A stretch of 64,000 bases of DNA from the NCBI RefSeq assembly GCF_030813695.1, contig NZ_JAUSVA010000002.1:8021501-8085500 (forward strand), read 5' to 3'. Both the position numbers and the translations under genes were made by a program. This DNA is from Kitasatospora herbaricolor. Lineage in GTDB: Bacteria > Actinomycetota > Actinomycetes > Streptomycetales > Streptomycetaceae. Every line of letters begins with the position of its first letter. The first letter of the stretch is position 1. Below, piece by piece: positions 35,393 through 43,588 of the stretch. The notes below the pieces were generated by a model that searched no databases, was not told the origin of the DNA, and was given only the letters and a program-made list of their open reading frames with translations.

Positions 35393-36724
35393 GAAGAAGA
35401 CGTTGTCCGGCGTCACCAGGCTGGTGAGGGCCTTGCCGAAGAGGGTGCTCGGCTCGTTGCCCTGGGTGAGGACGTCGGTGTTGAGGACGACCACGAGGGT
35501 CGCGCCGGTCTCCGGCATGTAGAGGGTGAGGGACTCGTAGCCGGGCAGCGAGCCGTTGTGGCCGATCCACCCCTGGATGTCGAAGAGGCCGAGCCCGTAG
35601 CCCGCACCGGGGAGGGTGGTGGGCAGGAACTTGGTGCGCTGCGCCTGGGTCTCGGGGGAGAGCAGCTCGCCGGTCGCGACGATCTTGGCCCAGCGCTTGA
35701 GGTCGTCCAGGGTGGAGATCATCGCACCGGCGGCCCAGCCCCAGTTCGGGTTCCAGTCCGTGGCGTCCACGGTCGCGCCGGTCGGCGTCTGGTCGGTGTA
35801 GCCGTGCGCGTGCGGCGACGGGAACTCGGCCCCCTTGGGGAAGAGGGTGTGTTCCAGGCCGCTCGGCTCCGTCACCCGGTCGTGGATGAACTCGGCGAGC
35901 GGGGTGCCGCTCACCTTCTCGACGACCAGGCCGAGCAGGATGTAGTTGCTGTTGTTGTACAGGAACTGGACCCCGGGTGCGCTGAGGTTGGGGTGCTTGT
36001 ACCCGTACGCGAGCAGCTGCTCGGGGGTGAAGGGCTTGGTGGGGTCCGCCTCCAGCGCCGTGATGAAGTCCGGGTCCGCGGAGTACGGGAACAGGCCGCT
36101 GCGCATCTCGGCCAGGTTGCGGATGGTGATGTTCTCGCCGTTCGGGACGCCGCTCACGTACGCCGAGATGGGGTCGTCCAGCCCGACCAGGCCCTCGTCG
36201 ACCAGCTCCAGCAGCGCGGTGGCGGTGAAGGTCTTGGTCTCGCTGCCGATCCGGACGTAGAGGTCCTCGGTCATGGGAGCGCCGGTCTTCTTGTCGGCGA
36301 CGCCGAAGGACTTGACGTACCGGCCCTGCCCCGGCAGCCAGATCCCGACGCTCACCCCGGGAACACCCGTCTGGCTCATCGTCTGCTGCACGGCCGCGTC
36401 CAGCTCGGCCACCAGCTGCGGGCTCAGGGCGCCCGACGTGCAGTCCTCGTCGGTACCGGCGTCCGGGGTGCTCACGTCCTCGGAACTGACGTCCTCACCG
36501 CGGTGGTGGTGGCCGCCCCGGTGGTTCTCGGCCCGGGCCTCGCCGTGCCGGTGGCCGTGACCGTGACCGTGGTGGTGTTCGTGTCCGTGCGCGCCGACCA
36601 GGCCGGGTACGGCCGCGTTCGCCGGTGTGGCGGCCACCGGGAGCAGCCCGGCCATGGCTATCGCAGCCACCAGCAAGCCTCGGCGGGCGGTCGTGGTCCG
36701 TCGGTGGGGAAGCGCTCGGGTCAT
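35375..36724 (-). CDS. Secreted serine hydrolase (beta-lactamase/DD-peptidase family) with His-rich leader
   Basis: This 449-residue exported protein has signal peptide residues 1-37 (LLVAAIAMAGLLPVAATPANA). About 13 His fall within residues 46-74, an unusual possible metal-binding segment. The penicillin-binding fold follows: SETK (Ser161, Lys164) gives the nucleophile and base. FLYNNSNYILLG holds the YxN motif, and HNGSLPGY is the third motif. This is the class C beta-lactamase / D-alanyl-D-alanine carboxypeptidase / esterase group; which activity is not readable. GAGGA upstream of ATG 36724 sets the start; the frame is open to 36826. It ends in VFFIPAVK. Confidence 0.88.
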   Translation of the reverse strand: MTRALPHRRTTTARRGLLVAAIAMAGLLPVAATPANAAVPGLVGAHGHEHHHGHGHGHRHGEARAENHRGGHHHRGEDVSSEDVSTPDAGTDEDCTSGALSPQLVAELDAAVQQTMSQTGVPGVSVGIWLPGQGRYVKSFGVADKKTGAPMTEDLYVRIGSETKTFTATALLELVDEGLVGLDDPISAYVSGVPNGENITIRNLAEMRSGLFPYSADPDFITALEADPTKPFTPEQLLAYGYKHPNLSAPGVQFLYNNSNYILLGLVVEKVSGTPLAEFIHDRVTEPSGLEHTLFPKGAEFPSPHAHGYTDQTPTGATVDATDWNPNWGWAAGAMISTLDDLKRWAKIVATGELLSPETQAQRTKFLPTTLPGAGYGLGLFDIQGWIGHNGSLPGYESLTLYMPETGATLVVVLNTDVLTQGNEPSTLFGKALTSLVTPDNVFFIPAVK

Positions 36725-36925
36725 CGCGGTCGTCCTCGTTCCGGGTCGTGTCCAGCTCTTGGAGAGATCGTCTGCGCCTACGGACCAAGGTGACGACTCT
36801 GACGAGCTGTACGGGTGACGCGGCATCGGACCCCCGGACGACCGCGGAGCCGCAGCCTGGTGGCTGCGGCTCCGCGCGGAACAGGGGGTGCGCTCGAACG
36901 AGGTGCGCTCGAACGGGTGGTGCTG

Positions 36926-38293
36926 TCAGGGGTGCTGGATGTCCTCCAGCATCTCGGTGACGAGGGCGGCGATGGGGGAGCGTTCGGAGCGGGTGAGGGT
37001 GATGTGGGCGAACAGCGGATGGCCCTTCAGCTTCTCGACGACGGCGACGACGCCGTCGTGGCGGCCCACTCTGAGGTTGTCGCGCTGGGCGACGTCGTGG
37101 GTGAGGACGACGCGGGAGCCCTGGCCGATCCGGGAGAGGACGGTGAGGAGCACGTTGCGCTCCAGGGACTGGGCCTCGTCGACGATCACGAAGGCGTCGT
37201 GCAGGGAGCGGCCGCGGATGTGGGTGAGGGGCAGGACCTCCAGCATGCCGCGGGAGATGACCTCCTCGATCACGTCGGGGCTGGTGACGGCGGAGAGGGT
37301 GTCGAAGACGGCCTGGGCCCAGGGGCTCATCTTCTCCGACTCGGAGCCGGGCAGGTAGCCGAGTTCCTGGCCGCCGACGGCGTAGAGCGGGCGGAAGACC
37401 ATGACCTTGCGGTGCTGCTGGCGTTCCAGCACGGCTTCGAGTCCGGCGCACAGGGCGAGGGCGGACTTGCCGGTGCCGGCGCGTCCGCCCATGGAGACGA
37501 TGCCGACCTCGGGGTCGAGGAGCAGGTCGAGGGCGACGCGTTGTTCGGCGCTGCGTCCGCGCAGGCCGAAGGCTTCGCGGTCGCCGCGGACCAGGCGTAC
37601 GCGGCCGTCGCCGGCGACGCGGCCCAGGGCCCGGCCTCGTTCGGAGGTGAGGACGAGTCCGGTGTGGACGGGGAGGTCCTGGACGCCGTCGACCTCGACG
37701 GTGTGGTCGTGGCCGGCGCCGAAGAGGGCGTCGACCTGGTCGCCGGTGACGTGGAGTTCGGACATGCCGGTCCAGCCGGAGGTGGCGGCGAGTTCGGCGC
37801 GGTACTCCTCGGCGAGCAGGCCGACCGAGCTGGCCTTGATGCGCAGGGGGAGGTCCTTGGAGACGACGGTGACGTCGTAGCCCTCGGCCTGCAGGTTGCG
37901 GGCGACGGCGAGGATGCGGGTGTCCGCCTCGCCGCCGCCGATGCGGTAGCCGGCGGGCAGTATCGACGTGTCCGAGTGGTTGAGTTCCACCCGGATGGTG
38001 CCGCCGAGTTCGCCCACCGGGATCGGCTCGTCGAGGCGGCCGTGCCGGATCCGGTAGTCGTCGAGCAGGCGCAGTGCCTGGCGGGCGAAGTAGCCCAGCT
38101 CGGGGTGGTGCCGCTTGGCCTCCAGCTCGGTGACCACGACCACCGGCAGGACGACCTCGTGCTCCTCGAAGCGCGTCATGGCGAGAGGGTCTGCCAGGAG
38201 CACGCTGGTGTCGAGAACGTACGAGCGCCGGTCGCCCTTGCGGGACCGGGAGTCCCGGTCGGATCCGTTGGCCATGAAGGCTCGGTCGTCCAT
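36926..38293 (-). CDS. phoH: PIN-PhoH family ATPase/ribonuclease-like protein
   Basis: This 455-residue cytoplasmic protein fuses an N-terminal PIN domain (about 24-165) to a PhoH ATPase (about 245-455). PIN acidic residues appear in YVLDTSVLL (Asp28), VTELEAK (Glu57), GEADTRILAVA (Asp124) and VTVVSKDLPLR (Asp147), so the nuclease centre looks intact. PhoH has Walker A GRAGTGKSALA (271-281) and Walker B DAFVIVDEAQ. Such PhoH2-type proteins are described as RNA helicase-nucleases in mycobacteria. GGAG eight bases before ATG 38293 supports the start. It appears unlinked to the sugar genes. Confidence 0.9.
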   Translation of the reverse strand: MDDRAFMANGSDRDSRSRKGDRRSYVLDTSVLLADPLAMTRFEEHEVVLPVVVVTELEAKRHHPELGYFARQALRLLDDYRIRHGRLDEPIPVGELGGTIRVELNHSDTSILPAGYRIGGGEADTRILAVARNLQAEGYDVTVVSKDLPLRIKASSVGLLAEEYRAELAATSGWTGMSELHVTGDQVDALFGAGHDHTVEVDGVQDLPVHTGLVLTSERGRALGRVAGDGRVRLVRGDREAFGLRGRSAEQRVALDLLLDPEVGIVSMGGRAGTGKSALALCAGLEAVLERQQHRKVMVFRPLYAVGGQELGYLPGSESEKMSPWAQAVFDTLSAVTSPDVIEEVISRGMLEVLPLTHIRGRSLHDAFVIVDEAQSLERNVLLTVLSRIGQGSRVVLTHDVAQRDNLRVGRHDGVVAVVEKLKGHPLFAHITLTRSERSPIAALVTEMLEDIQHP

Positions 38294-38697
38294 GTGCTCG
38301 TCTCCTCAGGCAGCTGGTCTCGGTCCCTCGGAACTCCGGGACCGTCGTTGGGTCGCCGTGTGCTCCGGTCGTTGTCCGGAGCGCTTCTCGGACGGGAGGA
38401 CCGCGCTTCGCGGGGAAGCGGCGGTCGGCTGTGGCGGGCCTCCGGCTGTTCGCAGGGCGGCATGGCTGCCGTTCGGGTGCAGGGCGGGTGGCCCACTGTT
38501 CGGTGAGCTTCGCCCTGATCAGCGAGTTGACGCTGTCGCCGGTGTGGCTGTCAAGGGTCGACCGAAGGTGTTCCGGAAACCGTGACCGGAGGGGTGCTGT
38601 CCCGTCCCCCGCCCTGGTCGCCCAGGGTGTCCGGTCGCTCTCCCGGGGTGTTCGTCCGAGGGCGCGGCCGGGGTGCCGGCGGCGGGAGCGCGGTGGC
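38294..38697. other. Intergenic region, about 400 bp
   Basis: No gene is supported. Short GC-rich inverted repeats (around 38410-38435) may end the transcript of the low-complexity gene to the right. I see nothing else. Confidence 0.5.
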
Positions 38698-39723
38698 TCA
38701 GGAGGGCGACGGGGCTGCGGGTGGCGATGCGGCGAGTGCGGTCGAAGTGGCCGCGCTCGGCGTCGGGGTCGGCGTCGGCGTCGGGGACGGGGACGGGGAC
38801 GGGGACGGGGCCGGCGTCGGCGTCGGGGACGGGGACGGGGACGGTGAGGGCGGGCCGGCGGGGGTGGCGGCCGCGGTCGGTGCCGCCGTCGCTGGGGGCG
38901 TGGGCGTGGGCGTGGGGGTGGGGGTGGGCGTGGGCGTGGGTGTGGGGGTCGGCGCAGGAGTACGGGTCCGGCTCGGCCTCGGGGTCTGCGTCGGGTCCGG
39001 GGAGGGGCTGACCGCCGGGGCGCGGGTGGGTACCGGTGTCCGGGCGGTGGTCGGGGCGCCGGACGGCACGGCCTTCGTCCGGTCCCGCGTCCCGGACGGC
39101 TCGGCGTCGCCGTCGCCCGGCGTCGCCGTCGCGGTCCCCTGGCCGGAGGGCACCGCAGCCGCCCGGGTTCGGGCGGCCGGCGCCGGGTCGGACAGGGGGC
39201 CGGACGGCGCAGCGCCGGGAACGGTCGGGCCGGGAACGGTCGGGGGCAAAGGGGTGCCGGGAGCACCGGCCGCCGCCGAGGCGGTCGGGGACTTCGGGGA
39301 CGACGGGGCCGCCGGGCCGCCCTTTGCCCGGGTAGGCGTCCGGGCAGGCGCCCGGGCGGGGGCGCGGAGGCTCGGGGAGGCGGCCGCCGAGGGTGCCACG
39401 ACCGGTGCGGGGGTGCCCGGAGCCGGGGGCCCGGCGGGTGCGGACCAGAGGGCGGTCGACGCGGGGGAGACCGCGCCGGCGCCCGTGCCGGCGGGCAGCA
39501 GCGAGGACGAGGGGGCGGCCGGCAGGGGCTGGTCCGTCGCATCGCCCCGGATGCTGCTGGACGCGCTGGGAGCGGCCGGGGCCCCGAGGGCCGCCGGGCC
39601 GCCGGAGGAGGGCGACTGGAGGGCCCAGCCCAGGCCGGCGGCGGTGACGGCCGCGACGGCGCCCGCGGCGCCCAGCCTGCGGCTCAGGGCGGGGCTCCGC
39701 CGGTGCTTCGCCTGGTTGGTCAT
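38698..39723 (-). CDS. Membrane-anchored or secreted Pro/Ala/Thr/Ser-rich low-complexity protein
   Basis: A basic start (KHRRSPALSRR) and a single hydrophobic segment (about 18-34, GAAGAVAAVTAAGLGWA) are followed by some 300 residues of low complexity. The C-terminal third has long TPTPTP and SPSPSP runs. It carries no catalytic domain that I can see. The underlying DNA has G-rich hexamer repeats (38755-38960) prone to slippage. It lies 153 bp downstream of, and on the same strand as, a DivIVA-like gene, so it could be a wall-spanning or linker partner of that protein (speculative). Start ATG 39723 has AAAGG nine bases upstream. Confidence 0.6.
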   Translation of the reverse strand: MTNQAKHRRSPALSRRLGAAGAVAAVTAAGLGWALQSPSSGGPAALGAPAAPSASSSIRGDATDQPLPAAPSSSLLPAGTGAGAVSPASTALWSAPAGPPAPGTPAPVVAPSAAASPSLRAPARAPARTPTRAKGGPAAPSSPKSPTASAAAGAPGTPLPPTVPGPTVPGAAPSGPLSDPAPAARTRAAAVPSGQGTATATPGDGDAEPSGTRDRTKAVPSGAPTTARTPVPTRAPAVSPSPDPTQTPRPSRTRTPAPTPTPTPTPTPTPTPTPTPPATAAPTAAATPAGPPSPSPSPSPTPTPAPSPSPSPSPTPTPTPTPSAATSTALAASPPAAPSPS

Positions 39724-39876
39724 GGTGGCAGGGCCTTTCGTCCGTCCCCCGGGCCGGGCCGGCCGGAGCGGTGCGGAGCGGCCGACGACCGGTCGGCCCG
39801 GGAACAGTGCGTGCCGGTGCCGCGCCCGGCCGGTGGGGATCCCGTGTCGTCCTCCGCGGCCGGGCGCGGCGGCGGC

Positions 39877-40605
39877 TCAGTCGTCGTCGTCCAGGTGGAA
39901 GCCTCGGAGCTGGGTCGGGACGGGGACCTTGAGGGGAGCGGGGGACGGTCGGGACGGCGCGGTGGTCTCCGGCCGGCCGGAGGGTGCGGGCGGCCCGTCC
40001 ACGGGCGTCTCCAGCTGGTCCAGCTGCAACGCGACGAAGGACTTCAGGCGGGTGCGGTACTCCTGCTCGAAGCTGTGCAGGGAGTCGATCCGGGCCTGCA
40101 GCACGGACCGGGCCGACTCCAGGGCGCCGATCGACGAGCGGTGCTTGTCCTCGGCGTCCCGTTCCAGGGCGTCGGCCCTGGAACGGGCGGCCCGCTCGAT
40201 GCTCCAGGCCCGGCCGCGTGCCTCGCCGACGAGCGCCTCGGCCTCCCGGCGCGCCGCCTCGGTCGCCCGGTCGGCGACCTGCTGGGCCATCTCCAGCAGC
40301 CGGGCGGCGTTGCCGGGGTCCGGGGCCGGCCGGGGCGGGAACGGGGCAGGGGCAGGCGGCCCGGCCCGGTCGGCCGGTGGCACCGCCGGGTGCGGCCGCG
40401 CCACCTCCTGCCGGCTCTGCTGCTGCGATCGGTTCCGTGTGGCTGCGGCGAGTTGGGCCCGCAGTGCTTCGTTCTCGTGGCGCAGGCGAGTGAGGGCGGC
40501 TTCGACGTCGTCGAGGAAGTCGTCGACCTCCTTCACGGCGTAGCCCTCGCGGAGGCGGACGATCGTGAACTGCTGGGCGCGGATGTCTTCGAGGGTCAAG
40601 GTCAT
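39877..40605 (-). CDS. DivIVA-domain coiled-coil protein
   Basis: This 242-residue protein begins with the DivIVA membrane-curvature domain: IRAQQFTIVRLREGYAVKEV then DDFLDDVEAALTRLRHENEALR (about 8-50). A Pro-rich linker (about 70-95) leads to a long coiled coil (about 98-205, rich in Ala, Arg and Glu). A disordered tail ends HLDDDD. It is shorter than the essential polar-growth DivIVA of streptomycetes (roughly 400 residues) and sits away from any cell-division cluster, so it is a paralogue. It may scaffold at curved membranes. The downstream gene encodes the low-complexity membrane protein. Confidence 0.88.
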   Translation of the reverse strand: MTLTLEDIRAQQFTIVRLREGYAVKEVDDFLDDVEAALTRLRHENEALRAQLAAATRNRSQQQSRQEVARPHPAVPPADRAGPPAPAPFPPRPAPDPGNAARLLEMAQQVADRATEAARREAEALVGEARGRAWSIERAARSRADALERDAEDKHRSSIGALESARSVLQARIDSLHSFEQEYRTRLKSFVALQLDQLETPVDGPPAPSGRPETTAPSRPSPAPLKVPVPTQLRGFHLDDDD

Positions 40606-41200
40606 GGTGGTTCACCCCGGCGTGGTGCTGGTTCGGCGTGCGGAGGTCCGGTGGTGCGCCCGGGCGGAGGGACGGCCGGGGCGGCGGGGACCCGTCTTCT
40701 GGCCCGGTTCCTGATCGGGGCAGCTGAGAGCCGGCGCGGTGGGGGCGGCGCGAGAACGAGCCGGCCCGCTCCGGGCGGCGGACGGGGGTGGCAGTCGTCG
40801 TGGGGCGGCGAGCCGGGGTTGGCGGCGGGTGCCGGCCGACGGCGGTGTGTGCACGAATTTCCGTGCGGGCTTTCTATCCCATCGCCCGGCCGCGCGTCCA
40901 GTACTTCTCGCCTCCCGGAATCGGCCCCGGCTCCTCGGCTCCTCGGCCCCTCGGCCCGGCCCCTCGGCCCGTTCGCCGGTCCGCCCGGAGGCCGGGTGGT
41001 GGCCGGCGTGGGGTTGCCCATGACTGAAATCAAACACAATACGTCAGCTCTGAATGGCTGATCGGTCGGGTGCGTTGCCATCTGTGGCAGGTAGTTCCGG
41101 TCCGGCCCACCCTGCCGTGTTGGGCCGGCGGGATGCGACCGCTCCTGGCGCGGTAGCGGATGGGCCCCCAATCTACGTATCAGCAATGCTTCTTGTAACG
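40606..41200. other. Intergenic region upstream of DivIVA-like and orphan binding-protein genes
   Basis: About 600 bp with no supported gene. A short array of CTCGGC(C/T)C units lies at about 40930-40972. The TGCCA/TGGCA inverted repeat at about 41073-41087 is small. The low-GC patch near 41020-41050 is the likely divergent promoter area for the DivIVA-like gene. Confidence 0.45.
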
Positions 41201-41237
41201 GAGAGGTTGCGAAAGTGGGCGCCCTGCCGGGGGTGGC

Positions 41238-41305
41238 TTGACGTGGATGTCGGCGGAGCGCTTTCCTTGCCCCACGTCGTTGGAAAACGATTGATTCTGA
41301 TTGGT
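41238..41305 (+). promoter_or_regulatory. Promoter region of the orphan AraF-like gene, related to the 6-kb promoter
   Basis: GGCTTGACG (41235-41243) and, further on, the half-operator CGTTGGAA (41278-41285) and GATTCTGAT match the order seen at 6153-6220. The left operator half is altered, so the perfect palindrome of the 6-kb copy is lost. The -10 is unclear. Confidence 0.5.
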
Positions 41306-41350
41306 TCTGATGTCTGAGCCGGTCGGCCCTCCCCGCCCCTGGAGCACCTC

Positions 41351-42400
41351 ATGCACACCTCCCGCAACCGCCTCGCCTCGGCCGCCGCGCTCGGCCTGGC
41401 GGTCACCCTCGGCCTGAGCGCCTGTTCCACCGGCCAGGAGTCGTCCTCGGCCGCCTCCGGACCCGCCGCGCCGGTGGACGGGAAGGTCTCGATCACCTAC
41501 CTGCAGAAGCAGGGCGACCAGGAGTACTTCGTCGGCGAGGCGGCCGGCGCCAAGGCGAAGGCCGCGGAGCTGGGGGTCGACCTCAAGGTCGTCAACCTGG
41601 GCAGTGACGCCAACAAGACGATCAGCGAGGTGCAGTCGGCCGTCGCGCAGAAGAGCAACGGCCTGATCATCGTGGTGCCGGACCCGGCCGTCGGCCCGCA
41701 GGTGGTCCAGATCGCGAAGGACGCCAAGGTCGCGCTGCTGACCTCGGACGACCAGATCTGTGCCACCGGCCCGGACCCGAAGTCCTGCGGCAAGTCCGAC
41801 CTGGTGGCCCGGATCGGCTTCAGCGGCGCCCAGATGGGCGGCGAGGTCGGCAAGCGGGCCGCGGAGGAGTTCAAGAAGGCCGGCTGGTCGGCAGCCGACA
41901 CCCGGATCATCTCGGCCTGGAAGCAGGACGTGACCGTCTGCGGGGACCGCGTCAAGGCCGCCAAGGACGCCTTCTCGGCCGGAGGCGGGGCGGACGTGAA
42001 GAACATCGACATCGCCACCGACAACACCCCGACCGGCGCCCAGGACAAGGTGGCCGCCACCATCACCGCCAACGCGGGCGTCAAGCACTGGGTGGTCTGG
42101 GGCTGCAACGACGAGAACGTCCAGGGCGGCGTCACCGCGCTGGAGAACGCCGGCGTGAGCGCGGACAACATCGCCGGCGTCGGCCTGGGCGCCTACCTGG
42201 CCTGCAAGGACTGGGGGTCGGGCAAGCCCTCGGGCATGAAGGCCGCGCTGTTCATCAACGGCAAGGACGTCGGCGCGCTGGCCGTCCAGACCATGTACGA
42301 CAAGCTCAAGAACGGCAAGGACTTCCCCGCCGAGGCCTTCGCGCCCACCACCATGGTCGACGCGAGCAGCTGGCAGTCCGCCGGCGCCACCTGCAGCTGA
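41351..42400 (+). CDS. Orphan AraF-like sugar-binding lipoprotein (paralogue of the 6.3-kb gene)
   Basis: This 349-residue lipoprotein has lipobox LSAC with Cys25. From SITYLQKQGDQEYFVGE to the terminal TCS it is about 88 percent identical by eye to the protein at 6347. The ligand motifs TSDDQICATGPDP and WGCNDENVQGGVTAL are unchanged. No ATPase or permease gene is adjacent; a terminator follows at once. It probably delivers sugar to the AraGH-like complex at 7.5-10.2 kb or serves as a sensor. GGAG is seven bases before ATG 41351. Confidence 0.9.
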   Translation: MHTSRNRLASAAALGLAVTLGLSACSTGQESSSAASGPAAPVDGKVSITYLQKQGDQEYFVGEAAGAKAKAAELGVDLKVVNLGSDANKTISEVQSAVAQKSNGLIIVVPDPAVGPQVVQIAKDAKVALLTSDDQICATGPDPKSCGKSDLVARIGFSGAQMGGEVGKRAAEEFKKAGWSAADTRIISAWKQDVTVCGDRVKAAKDAFSAGGGADVKNIDIATDNTPTGAQDKVAATITANAGVKHWVVWGCNDENVQGGVTALENAGVSADNIAGVGLGAYLACKDWGSGKPSGMKAALFINGKDVGALAVQTMYDKLKNGKDFPAEAFAPTTMVDASSWQSAGATCS

Positions 42401-42414
42401 CGCTGCCCCGAACC

Positions 42415-42457
42415 GGGCCGGTGCGGTGAGAACCTCCCGGACACACCGCACCGGCCC
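42415..42457 (+). terminator. Terminator of the orphan binding-protein gene
   Basis: GGGCCGGTGCGGTG (42415-42428) pairs perfectly with CACCGCACCGGCCC (42444-42457), fifteen bases after the stop. The 42458-42639 stretch beyond it holds no gene. Confidence 0.75.
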
Positions 42458-42639
42458 CTCATTCGCGCAGGCCCCACCCGCGTCGCCGGCCCGGACCTGC
42501 CCGGCCCGTCCGCCGTCCGACGCGGGGGGACGCCCCGAGGACGCCGGCCACCCTGAGGTCATCGGGCGACACCCCGGACGACGCGGCGGGGCGGGCCGGC
42601 GCGTCGCCCGTGCCGGACCTGCCGGTCACCGGGGTGCCG

Positions 42640-42951
42640 CTACGACCCGCCGCGCGTCGGGAGGAGTTCCAGCACCTCGCAGCCCGCGGCGGTGAACCGC
42701 CGGACGAGGCCGCGCGCTTCGGTGTCGTCCAGGGAGAAGACGAACGGCCCCGGGACCAGCACCGTGCGGTAGCCGCCGTCGGCGGTCAGGCGCAACAGAT
42801 GCTCCAGCGCCGGCAGCGGTGCGCGCGAGCGGAACCCGTTGTCCAGGTAGAGGTGGGGCCGGCCGAGTCCGAGCCGGACGGCCTGGCCGAGCAGGGCCTC
42901 GTGGTGGCAGGCCATGCGCCAGGTGTCGTACGGGTAGCAGCGCAGGTACAT
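42640..42951 (-). CDS. Small degenerate serine-recombinase-like protein, second copy
   Basis: This 103-residue protein is clearly paralogous to its neighbour at 43080. Shared stretches are YLR-YP near the start, EAL then RLGLGRPHLYLDNG, LVPGPFVFSLDD, and TAAGCEVLELLP. The order (YLR start, DxG turn, RP/LP helix, DG-VLVP, late AAGC strand) recalls the catalytic domain of serine resolvases. The nucleophilic Ser and most catalytic Arg residues are absent, so it is not an active recombinase. There is no good ribosome site close to ATG 42951, so the start is uncertain. It is the last gene behind an RsbW-like kinase. Confidence 0.6.
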   Translation of the reverse strand: MYLRCYPYDTWRMACHHEALLGQAVRLGLGRPHLYLDNGFRSRAPLPALEHLLRLTADGGYRTVLVPGPFVFSLDDTEARGLVRRFTAAGCEVLELLPTRGGS

Positions 42952-43079
42952 CGCGGTGGCGCCGGTGCCCCTGGTGGGGCCAACCGTCCGGTCCTCCTGG
43001 TGCGGTGCCCCGCCGCGGCGCCCGACAGGTCGTGACCGTGTGTCCCCGGTGGCGGCCCGGAACGACAGGCCCGCCCGGC

Positions 43080-43493
43080 TCACGTCCTCGTCCTTCCCGG
43101 CTCGGTCCGCCGGTCGGTCTCCGGCGGCGGCGCGGATCCTCCCCCGCCGGGTGGCGGCAGCATCAGGATGCGGTGGCAGCCGGCGGCGGTGAGCAGGCGC
43201 ACCGCGAGTCGCGCCTTCGCGTCGTCGACGGAGAAGACCCACGGCCCGGGCACGATGAGCACCCGGTGGACGCCGTCCAGCACGGCCCGGGCCAGTTGTT
43301 CGAAACCGGGCCGGGGGCCGGTGGAGCTGCGGCCGTTGTCGAGGTAGACCGCGGGCGAGGGCAGCCCCAGGCGGCGGGCGAAGCGGTCCAGGGCCTCGCG
43401 GTGGCGGTCCACCGCCGAGCGGTTGTGCGGGTAGTACCGCAGGTAGGCGGCCGGGGGGAGACGCAGGGGCAGGGGCAGGTCGAGTGTGGTCAT
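43080..43493 (-). CDS. Small degenerate serine-recombinase-like protein, first copy
   Basis: This 137-residue protein shows PAAYLRYYPHNRSAVDRHREAL, LPSPAVYLDNGRSSTGPRPG, VHRVLIVPGPWVFSVDDAKA and RLLTAAGCHRILML. It has the layout of a serine-resolvase N-terminal domain (YxR start, YxDxGxS turn, RP helix) without the catalytic Ser context. The C-terminal 25 residues are Pro/Gly/Arg-rich. AGGGA lies about eight bases before ATG 43493. It stands 95 nt downstream of the RsbW-like gene and 128 nt upstream of its paralogue, all leftward. Function is unknown; a protein-protein role with the kinase is a guess from context. Confidence 0.65.
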   Translation of the reverse strand: MTTLDLPLPLRLPPAAYLRYYPHNRSAVDRHREALDRFARRLGLPSPAVYLDNGRSSTGPRPGFEQLARAVLDGVHRVLIVPGPWVFSVDDAKARLAVRLLTAAGCHRILMLPPPGGGGSAPPPETDRRTEPGRTRT

Positions 43494-43588
43494 GAGAATC
43501 GTCCCTGGGTGGTCGTACGGGCCGGCGGGGGTGGCCGACGTCGTTCGGACAGGGGACCGGGCCGGTGGCCGGTCGGGTCGTCGGGTCG

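Noticed and set aside
38755..38960. Possible CRISPR-like array because of regular short repeats.
   Set aside because: Repeats are simple hexamers without spacers and lie inside a Pro/Thr-repeat coding region.
42640..43493. Interpretation of the two small proteins as active site-specific recombinases or part of an integrative element.
   Set aside because: They lack the catalytic Ser and the C-terminal DNA-binding part. No att-like repeats, integrase or transfer genes are nearby.
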